Positions 1 through 5,080 of a stretch of DNA of 6,171 nucleotides are shown piece after piece. Under the pieces are notes generated by a model. It was given only the letters and a program-made list of their open reading frames with translations, was not told the DNA's origin and made no database searches. Source of the stretch: UBA3792 sp946185305 (GTDB lineage: Bacteria; Bacillota; Clostridia; Christensenellales; CAG-138); contig CAMHJE010000147.1 in the NCBI GenBank assembly GCA_946185305.1, forward strand, positions 1-6,171. Reading direction: 5' to 3'. A program made the position numbers and the translations under genes. Position 1 is the stretch's first letter. Each line of letters starts with the position of its first letter.

Positions 1-2
1 TT

Positions 3-143
3 CGTCACCGCGGGATTCTGATCAATTTATGGACGATCGACGGCAAGGACGCCATGCGCGGCGCACAGCAAGCCGGTGTTGCAACGCTGACAACCAATAC
101 GGTCGGAGAAAAAACGGCGCTTGCCGAACCGAGCCGACGGTAG
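3..143 (+). CDS. Glycerophosphodiester phosphodiesterase, C-terminal fragment (5' end outside window)
   Basis: Only the last 46 codons are inside the window, ending at TAG 141-143. The peptide contains GILINLWTIDGKDAM followed by AGVATLTTNT. This matches the last strand-helix-strand of the GDPD TIM barrel, where family members show a 'vnvWTvdd..dm....GVdgIiTn.P' pattern: the Trp-Thr strand, then a helix, then a Gly-Val turn and a Thr-Thr-Asn strand end. Enzymes of this family hydrolyse glycerophosphodiesters to glycerol-3-phosphate and an alcohol. The catalytic His and Glu residues lie upstream of the window and cannot be checked. After the barrel only about 13 residues remain, normal for a single-domain GDPD. 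An intrinsic terminator follows 43 nt after the stop. The assignment rests on one short motif region, so it is likely but not certain. Confidence 0.6.
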   Translation, partial: RHRGILINLWTIDGKDAMRGAQQAGVATLTTNTVGEKTALAEPSRR

Positions 144-186
144 GCTGCATCAGCTATATGACGGATAGAGCGTTTATACAGAATGT

Positions 187-221
187 GGAGAAGAGCCGAA
201 ACCGGCCCTTCTCCATTTGTT
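187..221 (+). terminator. Intrinsic terminator after the GDPD-like gene
   Basis: GGAGAAG (187-193) pairs with CTTCTCC (208-214). After one A-C mismatch, GCCG pairs with CGGC around an AAAC loop. The 28-nt hairpin is followed by ATTTGTT, a moderately U-rich tail. Its position 43 nt after the stop codon fits transcription end for the upstream gene. Confidence 0.7.
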
Positions 222-347
222 CTGCAAAGCATGGAATCCGCTGTTTATCCATGACGAAGACAAAGCGCAAAACGGCCTCGGCAATTTCGTCGTATTTCAA
301 AAAGGCAGCGAAGCGGCAATCTCCGCGTACCTTTGGATAAAGGCGAT

Positions 348-530
348 ATGCAGGAGAAAGATCCGCTGCCGCATGTTATCACAAGAGCAAAATCGATTTT
401 TTGGGGATTTGGTTTTGGAAACAGAGAGTCGATTTTGCATGGCGCTGTTGGAAACGCTGTATACAAAGGGGCCAAAAGCGGCTTTGCATCGAACGCAAAA
501 GTGATAAAAATCGCAGCCTACGGAAAATAA
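348..530 (+). CDS. Doubtful small ORF, 60 aa, unrecognised
   Basis: This frame opens at ATG 348, or at TTG 333 for 65 aa, and stops at TAA 528-530. AAAGG (339-343) lies 4 nt before the ATG, an acceptable but close ribosome binding site. The product is basic and glycine-rich, with a central FWGFGFGN stretch and a tail reading KVIKIAAYGK. Its codon choice and amino-acid composition look more protein-like than the other frames here. I recognise no family. A second frame, from about 215 to 330, reads plausibly as WNPLFIHDEDKAQNGLGNF and stays open to 504. The two would join only through a frameshift near 327-335, so this could be the 3' end of a broken gene rather than an intact small gene. No promoter is apparent. 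Confidence 0.25.
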   Translation: MQEKDPLPHVITRAKSIFWGFGFGNRESILHGAVGNAVYKGAKSGFASNAKVIKIAAYGK

Positions 531-532
531 AA

Positions 533-621
533 ACCGCCCGAAAATGAGCCGGCACGAGCGATTGTTTCCATAAAGCGCGAAGGCGCAAAGCCTGCCGCGG
601 GCGACGTACAGGGCGGGCGGT
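533..621. other. Long-range base-paired element, possible structured RNA
   Basis: ACCGCCCG (533-540) is perfectly complementary to CGGGCGGT (614-621). Nested inside, CGGCA (within 550-558) can pair with TGCCG (near 592-598), enclosing small hairpins such as AGGC-GCAAA-GCCT. The whole folds as an 89-nt closed element. Read on the - strand, the closing stem is followed at once by TTTTTATTTT, so it would end like a terminator. On the + strand no U-tract follows. I know of no riboswitch family that fits. GC richness makes some pairing expected by chance, so a functional RNA is only a possibility. Confidence 0.25.
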
Positions 622-671
622 CACCGCGTAAACAGCACGAATGGAACATATCTGAATAAACGTTGCTTCAG

Positions 672-704
672 CCTTCTTCCGACTTGGGAGAAGGTTCTTG
701 ATTT
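672..704 (+). terminator. Terminator-like hairpin upstream of the lipoprotein gene
   Basis: CCTTCTTCC (672-680) pairs with GGGAGAAGG (686-694), nine pairs including one T-G wobble, around the loop GACTT. TTCTTGATTTG follows, a U-rich tail. No confident gene lies just upstream. It may end a transcript of the 348-530 region or of the 533-621 element, or act as an attenuator for a transcript running into the lipoprotein gene. The hairpin is clear; its role is inferred. Confidence 0.45.
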
Positions 705-714
705 GTAAAGGAAT

Positions 715-780
715 TTCGTACAAAATGTCATTTTTTCTGCGCGGCGAGATCGTTCATTCTTTTGTGACATTTTGGACGAA
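715..780. repeat. 16-bp near-perfect inverted repeat, 34-nt spacer
   Basis: The left arm TTCGTACAAAATGTCA (715-730) and the right arm TGACATTTTGGACGAA (765-780) are reverse complements at 15 of 16 positions; the single mismatch is T versus G near the outer end. The spacer 731-764 is T-rich at both edges. It sits 127 nt before the lipoprotein start and just upstream of the candidate -10 at 790. It could be a pair of oppositely oriented regulator sites, a long RNA hairpin, or the remnant ends of a small mobile element. I do not recognise the arm sequence. Confidence 0.65.
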
Positions 781-786
781 TCCGTT

Positions 787-795
787 TGGTATGCT
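787..795 (+). promoter_or_regulatory. Candidate extended -10 promoter for the lipoprotein gene
   Basis: TGGTATGCT fits an extended -10 (TGN followed by a TATGCT hexamer), 111 nt before the ATG at 907. No good -35 lies 16-18 nt upstream, though the right arm of the inverted repeat (765-780) covers that region. An alternative -10 is TACAAT at 814-819, also without a clear -35. The choice between them is uncertain. Confidence 0.25.
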
Positions 796-906
796 GACAG
801 TGTGAGGGCACAATACAATAAGATTTGCAGCGAAAATGTTTGCAGCACAAATATGAAGACGAATCCTCCTTTTGCGGAGAATCGGAAGCTTGGAAAGGAA
901 AACATC

Positions 907-2346
907 ATGAAACGTATTTTTTTGCTTTGCTTAACCGCCCTGCTCCTGTCGGCCTGCGTGCCTACGCCGAGTGAGGATGTAATTTACAACAAAGCCGACG
1001 GCGTGCTGACCGAACGGATCGCACAAAAGCCTGTGGCAGAACAGCGTTTTTCGGCGACCGAGCGGGTGACGGAAACCGTCGAGGGGCGCGGGGTGACCGT
1101 GCGGCTCGATGCGGACATAGCGCTGCCGACGGGCGGGCAGTATCCGGTCGCGGAGGTCGTTTGCCGCAAGTACGATGCGGCGTGGGCGCGGGATATGCTG
1201 ACGCGGATCGCAAACGGACGGCCGCTGCTGGTGCGCGAAAGCGAGGCCGGCGCGAACATGACGAAGGACGGCATTTTGCGAGAGATCCGCGCGGTGCAGG
1301 ACGATCTGGACAACTTCGAGGAGCACTTCGGCAGCCTGCCCCCGCGGGAACAGGCCGAAACACGACAAGCGCTGACCGAATCGCTCGAAGCGTGGGAAGC
1401 GTACTATCGCGAAGCCCCGGAAAATATGGACGGGCTGGCGGCGGACCTCAGTGATACCGCGTTCAAGGCGCGCGGCGGGTTTGACGCGGAGATCAATTTT
1501 ACGCGTCCCGAACGCGCATATCATTCCCCGGTATCGGCAAACTGCATGGGAACCGTCATGCTGCAGAACATGGAAGCCGGCATCCCGAAACGGTTTTCGC
1601 CTATCGATGCGCCGTTGACCGGCGTTTCGATCACCGAAGCCGAAGCGGTTGAGACGGCGCGAGCGTTTTTGCGGCAGCTCGGCGAAACCGAGCTTGAACC
1701 GGTGCTCACCCTTGCAGCGGACTGTCCGCAGTACGGAGACGATCCGGGCAACGAACAGGCGTATGCGCTGTGGTTCACGCGACCTGTTGGCGACTTGTCC
1801 GGCGCATATGCCGATACGCAGCAGGACGCTTATGGGCAGTATACGCAAAACGGTGGTGACACGACGTATGCTGCGCCGTGCGGACAGGAGTACGCGTATT
1901 TTTTGGTGCGCGATTCGGGCGTGAACTGGTTTGAGTGGCATGCGCCGAGCACGATCATGCGTACCGTCAACGAAAACGTCGCGCTGCTGCCGTTCGACGA
2001 GATCCTGGCAGCGTTTCGTAAGCAGATCGCATGGGAAGTCTATCCCGTTCTGGAGGAGGTGCGGGACGAAGGCTTCTCCGGCACGATTCGTATCGACCGA
2101 ATCGCGTTGGAAAGCGTCCGCGTGCGAAAGAGCGGTGCGGCGGACACATACCTGCTGCTGCCCGTGTGGTCGTTTTACGGCGATCTCGTTTTGCACAAGG
2201 ACGGCGGCGCGGGAAAAAGGTTTACGGCCCTGCGCCATTACACGATCGATGCAAACGGCGACGCAGTGTATCGCGTCCCCGGCGGGTGCTATATGCAGAT
2301 CAACGCGATCGACGGCAGTGTTTACAACCCGGCGCTCGGGTATTGA
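907..2346 (+). CDS. Secreted lipoprotein of unknown function, possibly DUF6034-like
   Basis: A 479-residue protein starting at ATG 907. AAAGGA (894-899) lies 7 nt upstream and decides the start; the in-frame TTG at 772 has no ribosome binding site and would bury the signal peptide. Residues 1-17 are a textbook lipoprotein signal: Lys-Arg at 2-3, a hydrophobic core, then the lipobox LSAC with the lipidated Cys at 17. The mature protein should be anchored to the outer face of the membrane. Residues of about 118-175 are rich in Glu, Gln and Arg and probably form helices. The C-terminus reads LPVWSFYGD and later INAIDGSVYN before the stop. That ending resembles Clostridia lipoproteins annotated from memory as DUF6034, but this is not proven. 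No catalytic motif is visible. The gene looks complete, yet its stop codon abuts the glmS remnant. Function is unknown; it may be a cell-envelope sensor or solute-interacting protein. Confidence 0.9.
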   Translation: MKRIFLLCLTALLLSACVPTPSEDVIYNKADGVLTERIAQKPVAEQRFSATERVTETVEGRGVTVRLDADIALPTGGQYPVAEVVCRKYDAAWARDMLTRIANGRPLLVRESEAGANMTKDGILREIRAVQDDLDNFEEHFGSLPPREQAETRQALTESLEAWEAYYREAPENMDGLAADLSDTAFKARGGFDAEINFTRPERAYHSPVSANCMGTVMLQNMEAGIPKRFSPIDAPLTGVSITEAEAVETARAFLRQLGETELEPVLTLAADCPQYGDDPGNEQAYALWFTRPVGDLSGAYADTQQDAYGQYTQNGGDTTYAAPCGQEYAYFLVRDSGVNWFEWHAPSTIMRTVNENVALLPFDEILAAFRKQIAWEVYPVLEEVRDEGFSGTIRIDRIALESVRVRKSGAADTYLLLPVWSFYGDLVLHKDGGAGKRFTALRHYTIDANGDAVYRVPGGCYMQINAIDGSVYNPALGY

Positions 2347-2347
2347 T

Positions 2348-3097
2348 CGGGAAGCCAAAAGCGCAGGCATCCCGACGCTTGCAGTCATCAATGTGGTCGG
2401 TTCGACGATCGCCAGGGAAGCGGATCACGTGCTGTACACGCTAGCCGGACCGGAGATCGCCGTTGCAACGACGAAGGCATACAGCGCACAACTTGTCATG
2501 CTGTATGCGCTCGCGGTTGAACTCGCCGAAACGCACGGCAGACTGGACGAGGAAAGCTACCGCTCCTATCAGAAAGCGCTCTTGAAACTGCCGGAACAGA
2601 TGGAGCGCGCGCTCGAAAACAAGGAACGCATCCAATGGTTTGCCGCAAAGCATGCCAACGCGCGCGATATTTTCTTCATCGGCCGCGGACTGGATTATGC
2701 GATCTGTCTGGAGGGCAGTCTCAAGATGAAAGAGATCTCCTATATCCATAGTGAAGCGTATGCGGCGGGCGAACTGAAGCACGGGACGATTTCTCTGATC
2801 GAGAACGGCACGCTTGTGATCGGTGTGCTCACGCAAAAGTCGCTGATCGAAAAGACTGTCAGCAATATGGCGGAGTGCAAGGCACGCGGCGCTTACCTGA
2901 TGGGCTTGACCGGTTACGGCAATTACAACGTGGAGGAGACCGCAAACTTCACCGTCTATGTGCCGAACACCGATCCGCATTTTTACGGCAGCGTTGCGAT
3001 CATTCCTTTGCAGCTGCTGGCCTACTATACCAGCGTTTCCAAGGGACTGGATGTGGATAAACCGCGCAATCTCGCCAAGAGCGTTACGGTGGAGTGA
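2348..3097 (+). pseudogene. glmS: 5'-truncated glutamine-fructose-6-phosphate aminotransferase (C-terminal SIS part of GlmS)
   Basis: GlmS makes glucosamine-6-phosphate from fructose-6-phosphate and glutamine, the first step to UDP-GlcNAc. Only about 249 of the usual 605-610 residues remain, beginning at REAKSAGIPTLAV. The fragment keeps the rest of the first SIS domain (NVVGSTIAREAD, AGPEIAVATTKAYSAQ) and the whole second SIS domain. The Glu of KEISYIHSEAY, the His of ELKHG and the Lys of the terminal NLAKSVTVE match the isomerase-site residues Glu488, His504 and Lys603 of E. coli GlmS. Missing are the N-terminal glutaminase domain with its Cys nucleophile and the SQSGET phosphate-binding loop just before the break. 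There is no start codon or ribosome binding site at the break; the first in-frame ATG is at 2498. No internal stop or frameshift is present, so truncation is recent or reflects misassembly. It is not expected to be an active synthase. Confidence 0.9.
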
Positions 3098-3105
3098 AGC
3101 CGATG
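3089..3105 (+). promoter_or_regulatory. guaA ribosome binding site inside the glmS 3' end
   Basis: GGAG (3091-3094) within the last glmS codons lies 8 nt before ATG 3103, good Shine-Dalgarno spacing. The glmS stop TGA (3095-3097) lies between them. This selects ATG 3103 over the in-frame GTG at 3094, which overlaps the glmS stop and lacks its own site. The arrangement suggests translational coupling of glmS and guaA in the intact ancestor. Confidence 0.65.
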
Positions 3106-4644
3106 GAACAGGAACAAATTTTGATTTTGGATTTCGGCGGGCAGTATAAGCAGCTGATCGCACGGCGGATCCGCGAATGCAGCGTGTATTGTGAGATTCT
3201 CCCACATACAACGCCGCTGCAAGAATTGATCGAACGGCACCCGAAGGGCATCGTGCTGACCGGCGGGCCGGACAGCGTCAATGAACCGGACGCCCCGACG
3301 TATACGGCGGACCTGTTCCGGCTCGGCGTCCCGATCCTCGGCATCTGCTACGGCGCGCAATGGATGGCAAAAACGCTCGGCGGCGCAGTCGAAAAGGCGA
3401 GCGTTTCGGAATACGGTCACGCGAATCTATGGATTGACGCGGCGGATTCCGCACTGCTGCACGGTGTTCCCGCACAAACCTCCTGCTGGATGAGCCATAC
3501 AGATCGTATCACGGAAATACCGGATGGCTTTTGCATCACGGCGCACACCGAGCATTGTCCGGTCGCGGCAATGGAGGATGCGAAACGGCAGCTCTACGGC
3601 GTACAGTTTCATCCCGAGGTCGTGCATACGCCGGACGGCGCAACGATGCTGCACCATTTTGTGCGGGAGATCTGCGGCTGCGAGGGGAGTTGGCGCATGT
3701 CCGCCTTTGTGCAAACGCAGATCGACGCACTGCGTAATCAAATCGGCAGCTCGCGCGTACTGCTCGGACTATCCGGCGGGGTGGATTCCGCCGTTGCCGC
3801 GGCGCTGCTGTCCAAGGCGATCGGAAAGCAGCTGGTCTGTGTATTCGTCGATCACGGCCTTTTGCGAAAGGATGAGGGCGACGAAGTGGAAGCCGTGTTC
3901 GGGCAGGGCGGCGGCTTCGAGCTGCGGTTTGTCCGCGTACAGGCGCAGGAGCGGTTTTATCAGGCGCTTCGCGGCGTGACCGATCCCGAACGCAAGCGCA
4001 AGGTCATCGGCGAGCAGTTTGTCCGCGTATTCGAGGAAGAAGCCCGAAAGCTCGGCGCGATCGACTATCTGGCGCAGGGAACGATCTATCCGGACGTGAT
4101 CGAAAGCGGCGTCGGCGGCGCGGTCATCAAATCGCACCACAATGTCGGTGGATTGCCGAAGAACGTTTCGTTTTGCGGCATCATCGAACCGCTGCGTCCG
4201 CTGTTTAAGGACGAGGTCCGCGCGGTCGGTCTGGAACTGGGACTTCCCGCCTCCATGGTGTACCGGCAGCCGTTCCCGGGACCGGGGCTCGGCGTTCGCA
4301 TCATCGGCGAGATCACGCCGGAAAAGGTGCGGATCGTGCAGGAAGCGGATGCGATCTTCCGCGAGGAACTGACGCGCGCGTCGATCGACGTCAGCAAGGG
4401 GCAGTTCTTTGCCGCGCTGACCAATCTGCAGTCGGTCGGCGTGATGGGCGACGCCAGAACCTACGCCTCCGCGGTGGTGCTGCGTGCGGTCATGACCGAT
4501 GATTTTATGACGGCGCGTGCGGCGCGCCTGCCGTATGAATTGCTGGATACCACGATGAACCGCATCATCAACGAGGTCAGAGGCGTCAACCGCGTATTCT
4601 ATGATCTGACCAGCAAACCGCCCGCGACGATTGAACTGGAATAA
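3103..4644 (+). CDS. guaA: GMP synthase (glutamine-hydrolysing)
   Basis: A full-length 513-residue enzyme that converts XMP, ATP and glutamine to GMP in the cytoplasm, the last step of guanine nucleotide synthesis. The N-terminal class I glutamine amidotransferase domain starts with ILILDFGGQY (6-15). It has the nucleophile Cys82 in GICYG and the partners His170 and Glu172 in FHPEV. The ATP pyrophosphatase domain carries the P-loop SGGVDS at 224-229, followed by GTIYPDVIES. The C-terminal XMP-binding and dimerisation domain has RQPFPGPGLGVR and ends with the family signature KPPATIELE. All expected catalytic residues are present and the length is typical (510-525). It starts 5 nt after the glmS remnant, with no promoter or purine riboswitch visible in between. 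Transcription presumably comes from upstream, possibly from the lipoprotein promoter. No clear terminator follows directly. Confidence 0.98.
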   Translation: MEQEQILILDFGGQYKQLIARRIRECSVYCEILPHTTPLQELIERHPKGIVLTGGPDSVNEPDAPTYTADLFRLGVPILGICYGAQWMAKTLGGAVEKASVSEYGHANLWIDAADSALLHGVPAQTSCWMSHTDRITEIPDGFCITAHTEHCPVAAMEDAKRQLYGVQFHPEVVHTPDGATMLHHFVREICGCEGSWRMSAFVQTQIDALRNQIGSSRVLLGLSGGVDSAVAAALLSKAIGKQLVCVFVDHGLLRKDEGDEVEAVFGQGGGFELRFVRVQAQERFYQALRGVTDPERKRKVIGEQFVRVFEEEARKLGAIDYLAQGTIYPDVIESGVGGAVIKSHHNVGGLPKNVSFCGIIEPLRPLFKDEVRAVGLELGLPASMVYRQPFPGPGLGVRIIGEITPEKVRIVQEADAIFREELTRASIDVSKGQFFAALTNLQSVGVMGDARTYASAVVLRAVMTDDFMTARAARLPYELLDTTMNRIINEVRGVNRVFYDLTSKPPATIELE

Positions 4645-4805
4645 CGATGTTCCTCGTCGAAACTGCATTTATATTTTTAAAACAGGAATTTTTATATCGT
4701 GCTTTTGAAGAAAAAAAGAACGAGGAAAAAGCTCTCTTTTCCAGCGAAAAATTGTGACGATCCAGAGAAGATCAGCATTCACAGAAAATGATGTGGTAAT
4801 ATCAC

Positions 4806-4831
4806 TCAAAAATCGGCCCTAAAACGGGCTG
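4806..4831 (-). terminator. Weak terminator-like hairpin after guaA
   Basis: CGGCCC (4814-4819) pairs with GGGCTG (4826-4831), six pairs with one G-T wobble, around TAAAAC. Read on the - strand the stem is followed by ATTTTTGAG, a fair U-tract. On the + strand the tail is TATATACAG, which is poor. It could stop transcription weakly in both directions, but no - strand gene is seen here. Confidence 0.3.
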
Positions 4832-4840
4832 TATATACAG
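4829..4840. repeat. 12-bp perfect palindrome CTGTATATACAG
   Basis: A self-complementary 12-mer directly at the 3' side of the small hairpin 4814-4831. CTG and CAG are only six bases apart, unlike the ten of the E. coli LexA box. It may be a regulator site or chance in AT-rich DNA. Confidence 0.4.
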
Positions 4841-4908
4841 AACGGATCGCGCTTCAAAAGCCGCGGAGGATGCTGATACAAAAACGAAAAAACCTCTTTT
4901 ATCTGCCT

Positions 4909-4920
4909 GCGATCGATCGC
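4909..4920. repeat. 12-bp perfect palindrome GCGATCGATCGC
   Basis: A self-complementary 12-mer, GC-rich inside an otherwise AT-rich spacer, with two overlapping GATCG units. No role is evident; it is about 75 nt upstream of the ATPase -35 element. Confidence 0.4.
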
Positions 4921-4993
4921 TCCCGGTTCGTATTGAATAATATCGCTACTTTAGAATAAGTGACACATAGAACAACAAGGTTGCAGTTTTCTA

Positions 4994-5021
4994 TTGCTTT
5001 GTGTGAAAAACGTGATATAAT
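4994..5021 (+). promoter_or_regulatory. Sigma-A-type promoter of the AAA/DUF4143 ATPase gene
   Basis: The -35 candidate TTGCTT (4994-4999) and a perfect -10 TATAAT (5016-5021) are separated by 16 nt. TGA directly before the -10 gives an extended -10 (TGATATAAT). Transcription should begin near 5028, leaving a leader of about 50 nt. This is the best promoter in the window. Its -10 is invaded by the left arm of the palindrome at 5019-5055. Confidence 0.8.
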
Positions 5022-5055
5022 ATGGATTGAAAAGTGTGATTTTTCAATCCATATT
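5019..5055. promoter_or_regulatory. Perfect 15-bp inverted repeat over the -10 and start site, likely operator
   Basis: AATATGGATTGAAAA (5019-5033) and TTTTCAATCCATATT (5041-5055) are exact reverse complements around the 7-base centre GTGTGAT. The left arm begins inside the TATAAT box. Because transcription should start near 5028, the RNA would hold only the inner part of the left arm (TTGAAAA pairing with TTTTCAA), so the full symmetry exists in DNA rather than RNA. That favours a repressor operator. TTTTT continues after the right arm, so a weak terminator or 5' mRNA hairpin is an alternative reading. Confidence 0.6.
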
Positions 5056-5080
5056 TTTATTGAAATGTGCGGAGGCTCGT

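Larger units (their letters stand above)
144..906. other. Gene-poor stretch between the GDPD-like gene and the lipoprotein gene
   Basis: About 760 bases without a confidently supported gene. Besides the terminator at 187-221 and the doubtful small ORF at 348-530, it holds a base-paired element (533-621), a terminator-like hairpin (672-704), a long inverted repeat (715-780) and candidate promoter elements near 787-819. Open frames on the - strand here (for example 379-723) have arginine- and leucine-rich compositions typical of antisense shadows and no ribosome binding site. The number of inverted repeats is high for a plain spacer, which suggests regulatory RNA or a decayed mobile or gene remnant. 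Confidence 0.6.
4645..5080. other. AT-rich non-coding spacer between guaA and the ATPase gene
   Basis: This 436-base spacer is clearly richer in A and T than the genes on its left. No gene is supported. It contains an 8-bp inverted repeat with long spacing (TTCCTCGT 4650-4657 and ACGAGGAA 4720-4727), a small hairpin at 4814-4831, two 12-bp palindromes (4829-4840 and 4909-4920), and the ATPase promoter with its palindrome (4994-5055). The drop in GC content marks a possible border of an acquired segment. Confidence 0.6.

Noticed and set aside
560..600. GGCGCAAAGCC resembling the core of a c-di-GMP-I (GEMM) riboswitch
   Set aside because: The conserved AAACC segment, the GAAA tetraloop stem in its proper place and the downstream tetraloop-receptor helix are not present; only a short GC-rich similarity remains.
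772..906. Earlier TTG start for the lipoprotein gene
   Set aside because: It lacks a Shine-Dalgarno and lies within the inverted repeat and before the promoter candidates. It would also place 45 residues in front of a perfect lipoprotein signal peptide.
1931..2344. Upstream extension of the glmS frame into the lipoprotein gene, giving a 388-residue ORF
   Set aside because: The part before 2348 is an out-of-frame, Arg/Ser/Thr-rich reading of the lipoprotein gene with no similarity to GlmS. It is a chance open frame, not a real fusion protein.
931..2391. Long - strand open frame of 486 codons antisense to the lipoprotein gene
   Set aside because: It is the mirror of a GC-rich coding frame. 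The composition is extremely rich in Arg, His and Val, there is no ribosome binding site, and no family motif is seen, whereas the + strand has a lipobox and a good start.
2344..2500. Translational restart at the lipoprotein stop giving a functional GlmS C-terminal domain
   Set aside because: No ribosome binding site precedes any in-frame start near the break, and the first ATG (2498) would remove further core structure of the first SIS domain.
4829..4840. LexA-type SOS box
   Set aside because: CTG and CAG are separated by six bases instead of ten, and it is not the Gram-positive GAAC-N4-GTTC form either.
4911..4918. GATCGATC as a proximity-ligation junction scar
   Set aside because: It forms part of a longer 12-bp palindrome in a continuous AT-rich spacer with no change of content on either side. 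GATC is frequent throughout this DNA.
4870..4959. 29-codon ORF in the guaA-ATPase spacer
   Set aside because: The GGAGG directly touches the ATG with no spacing, the length is minimal and no family is recognised, so it is most likely chance.
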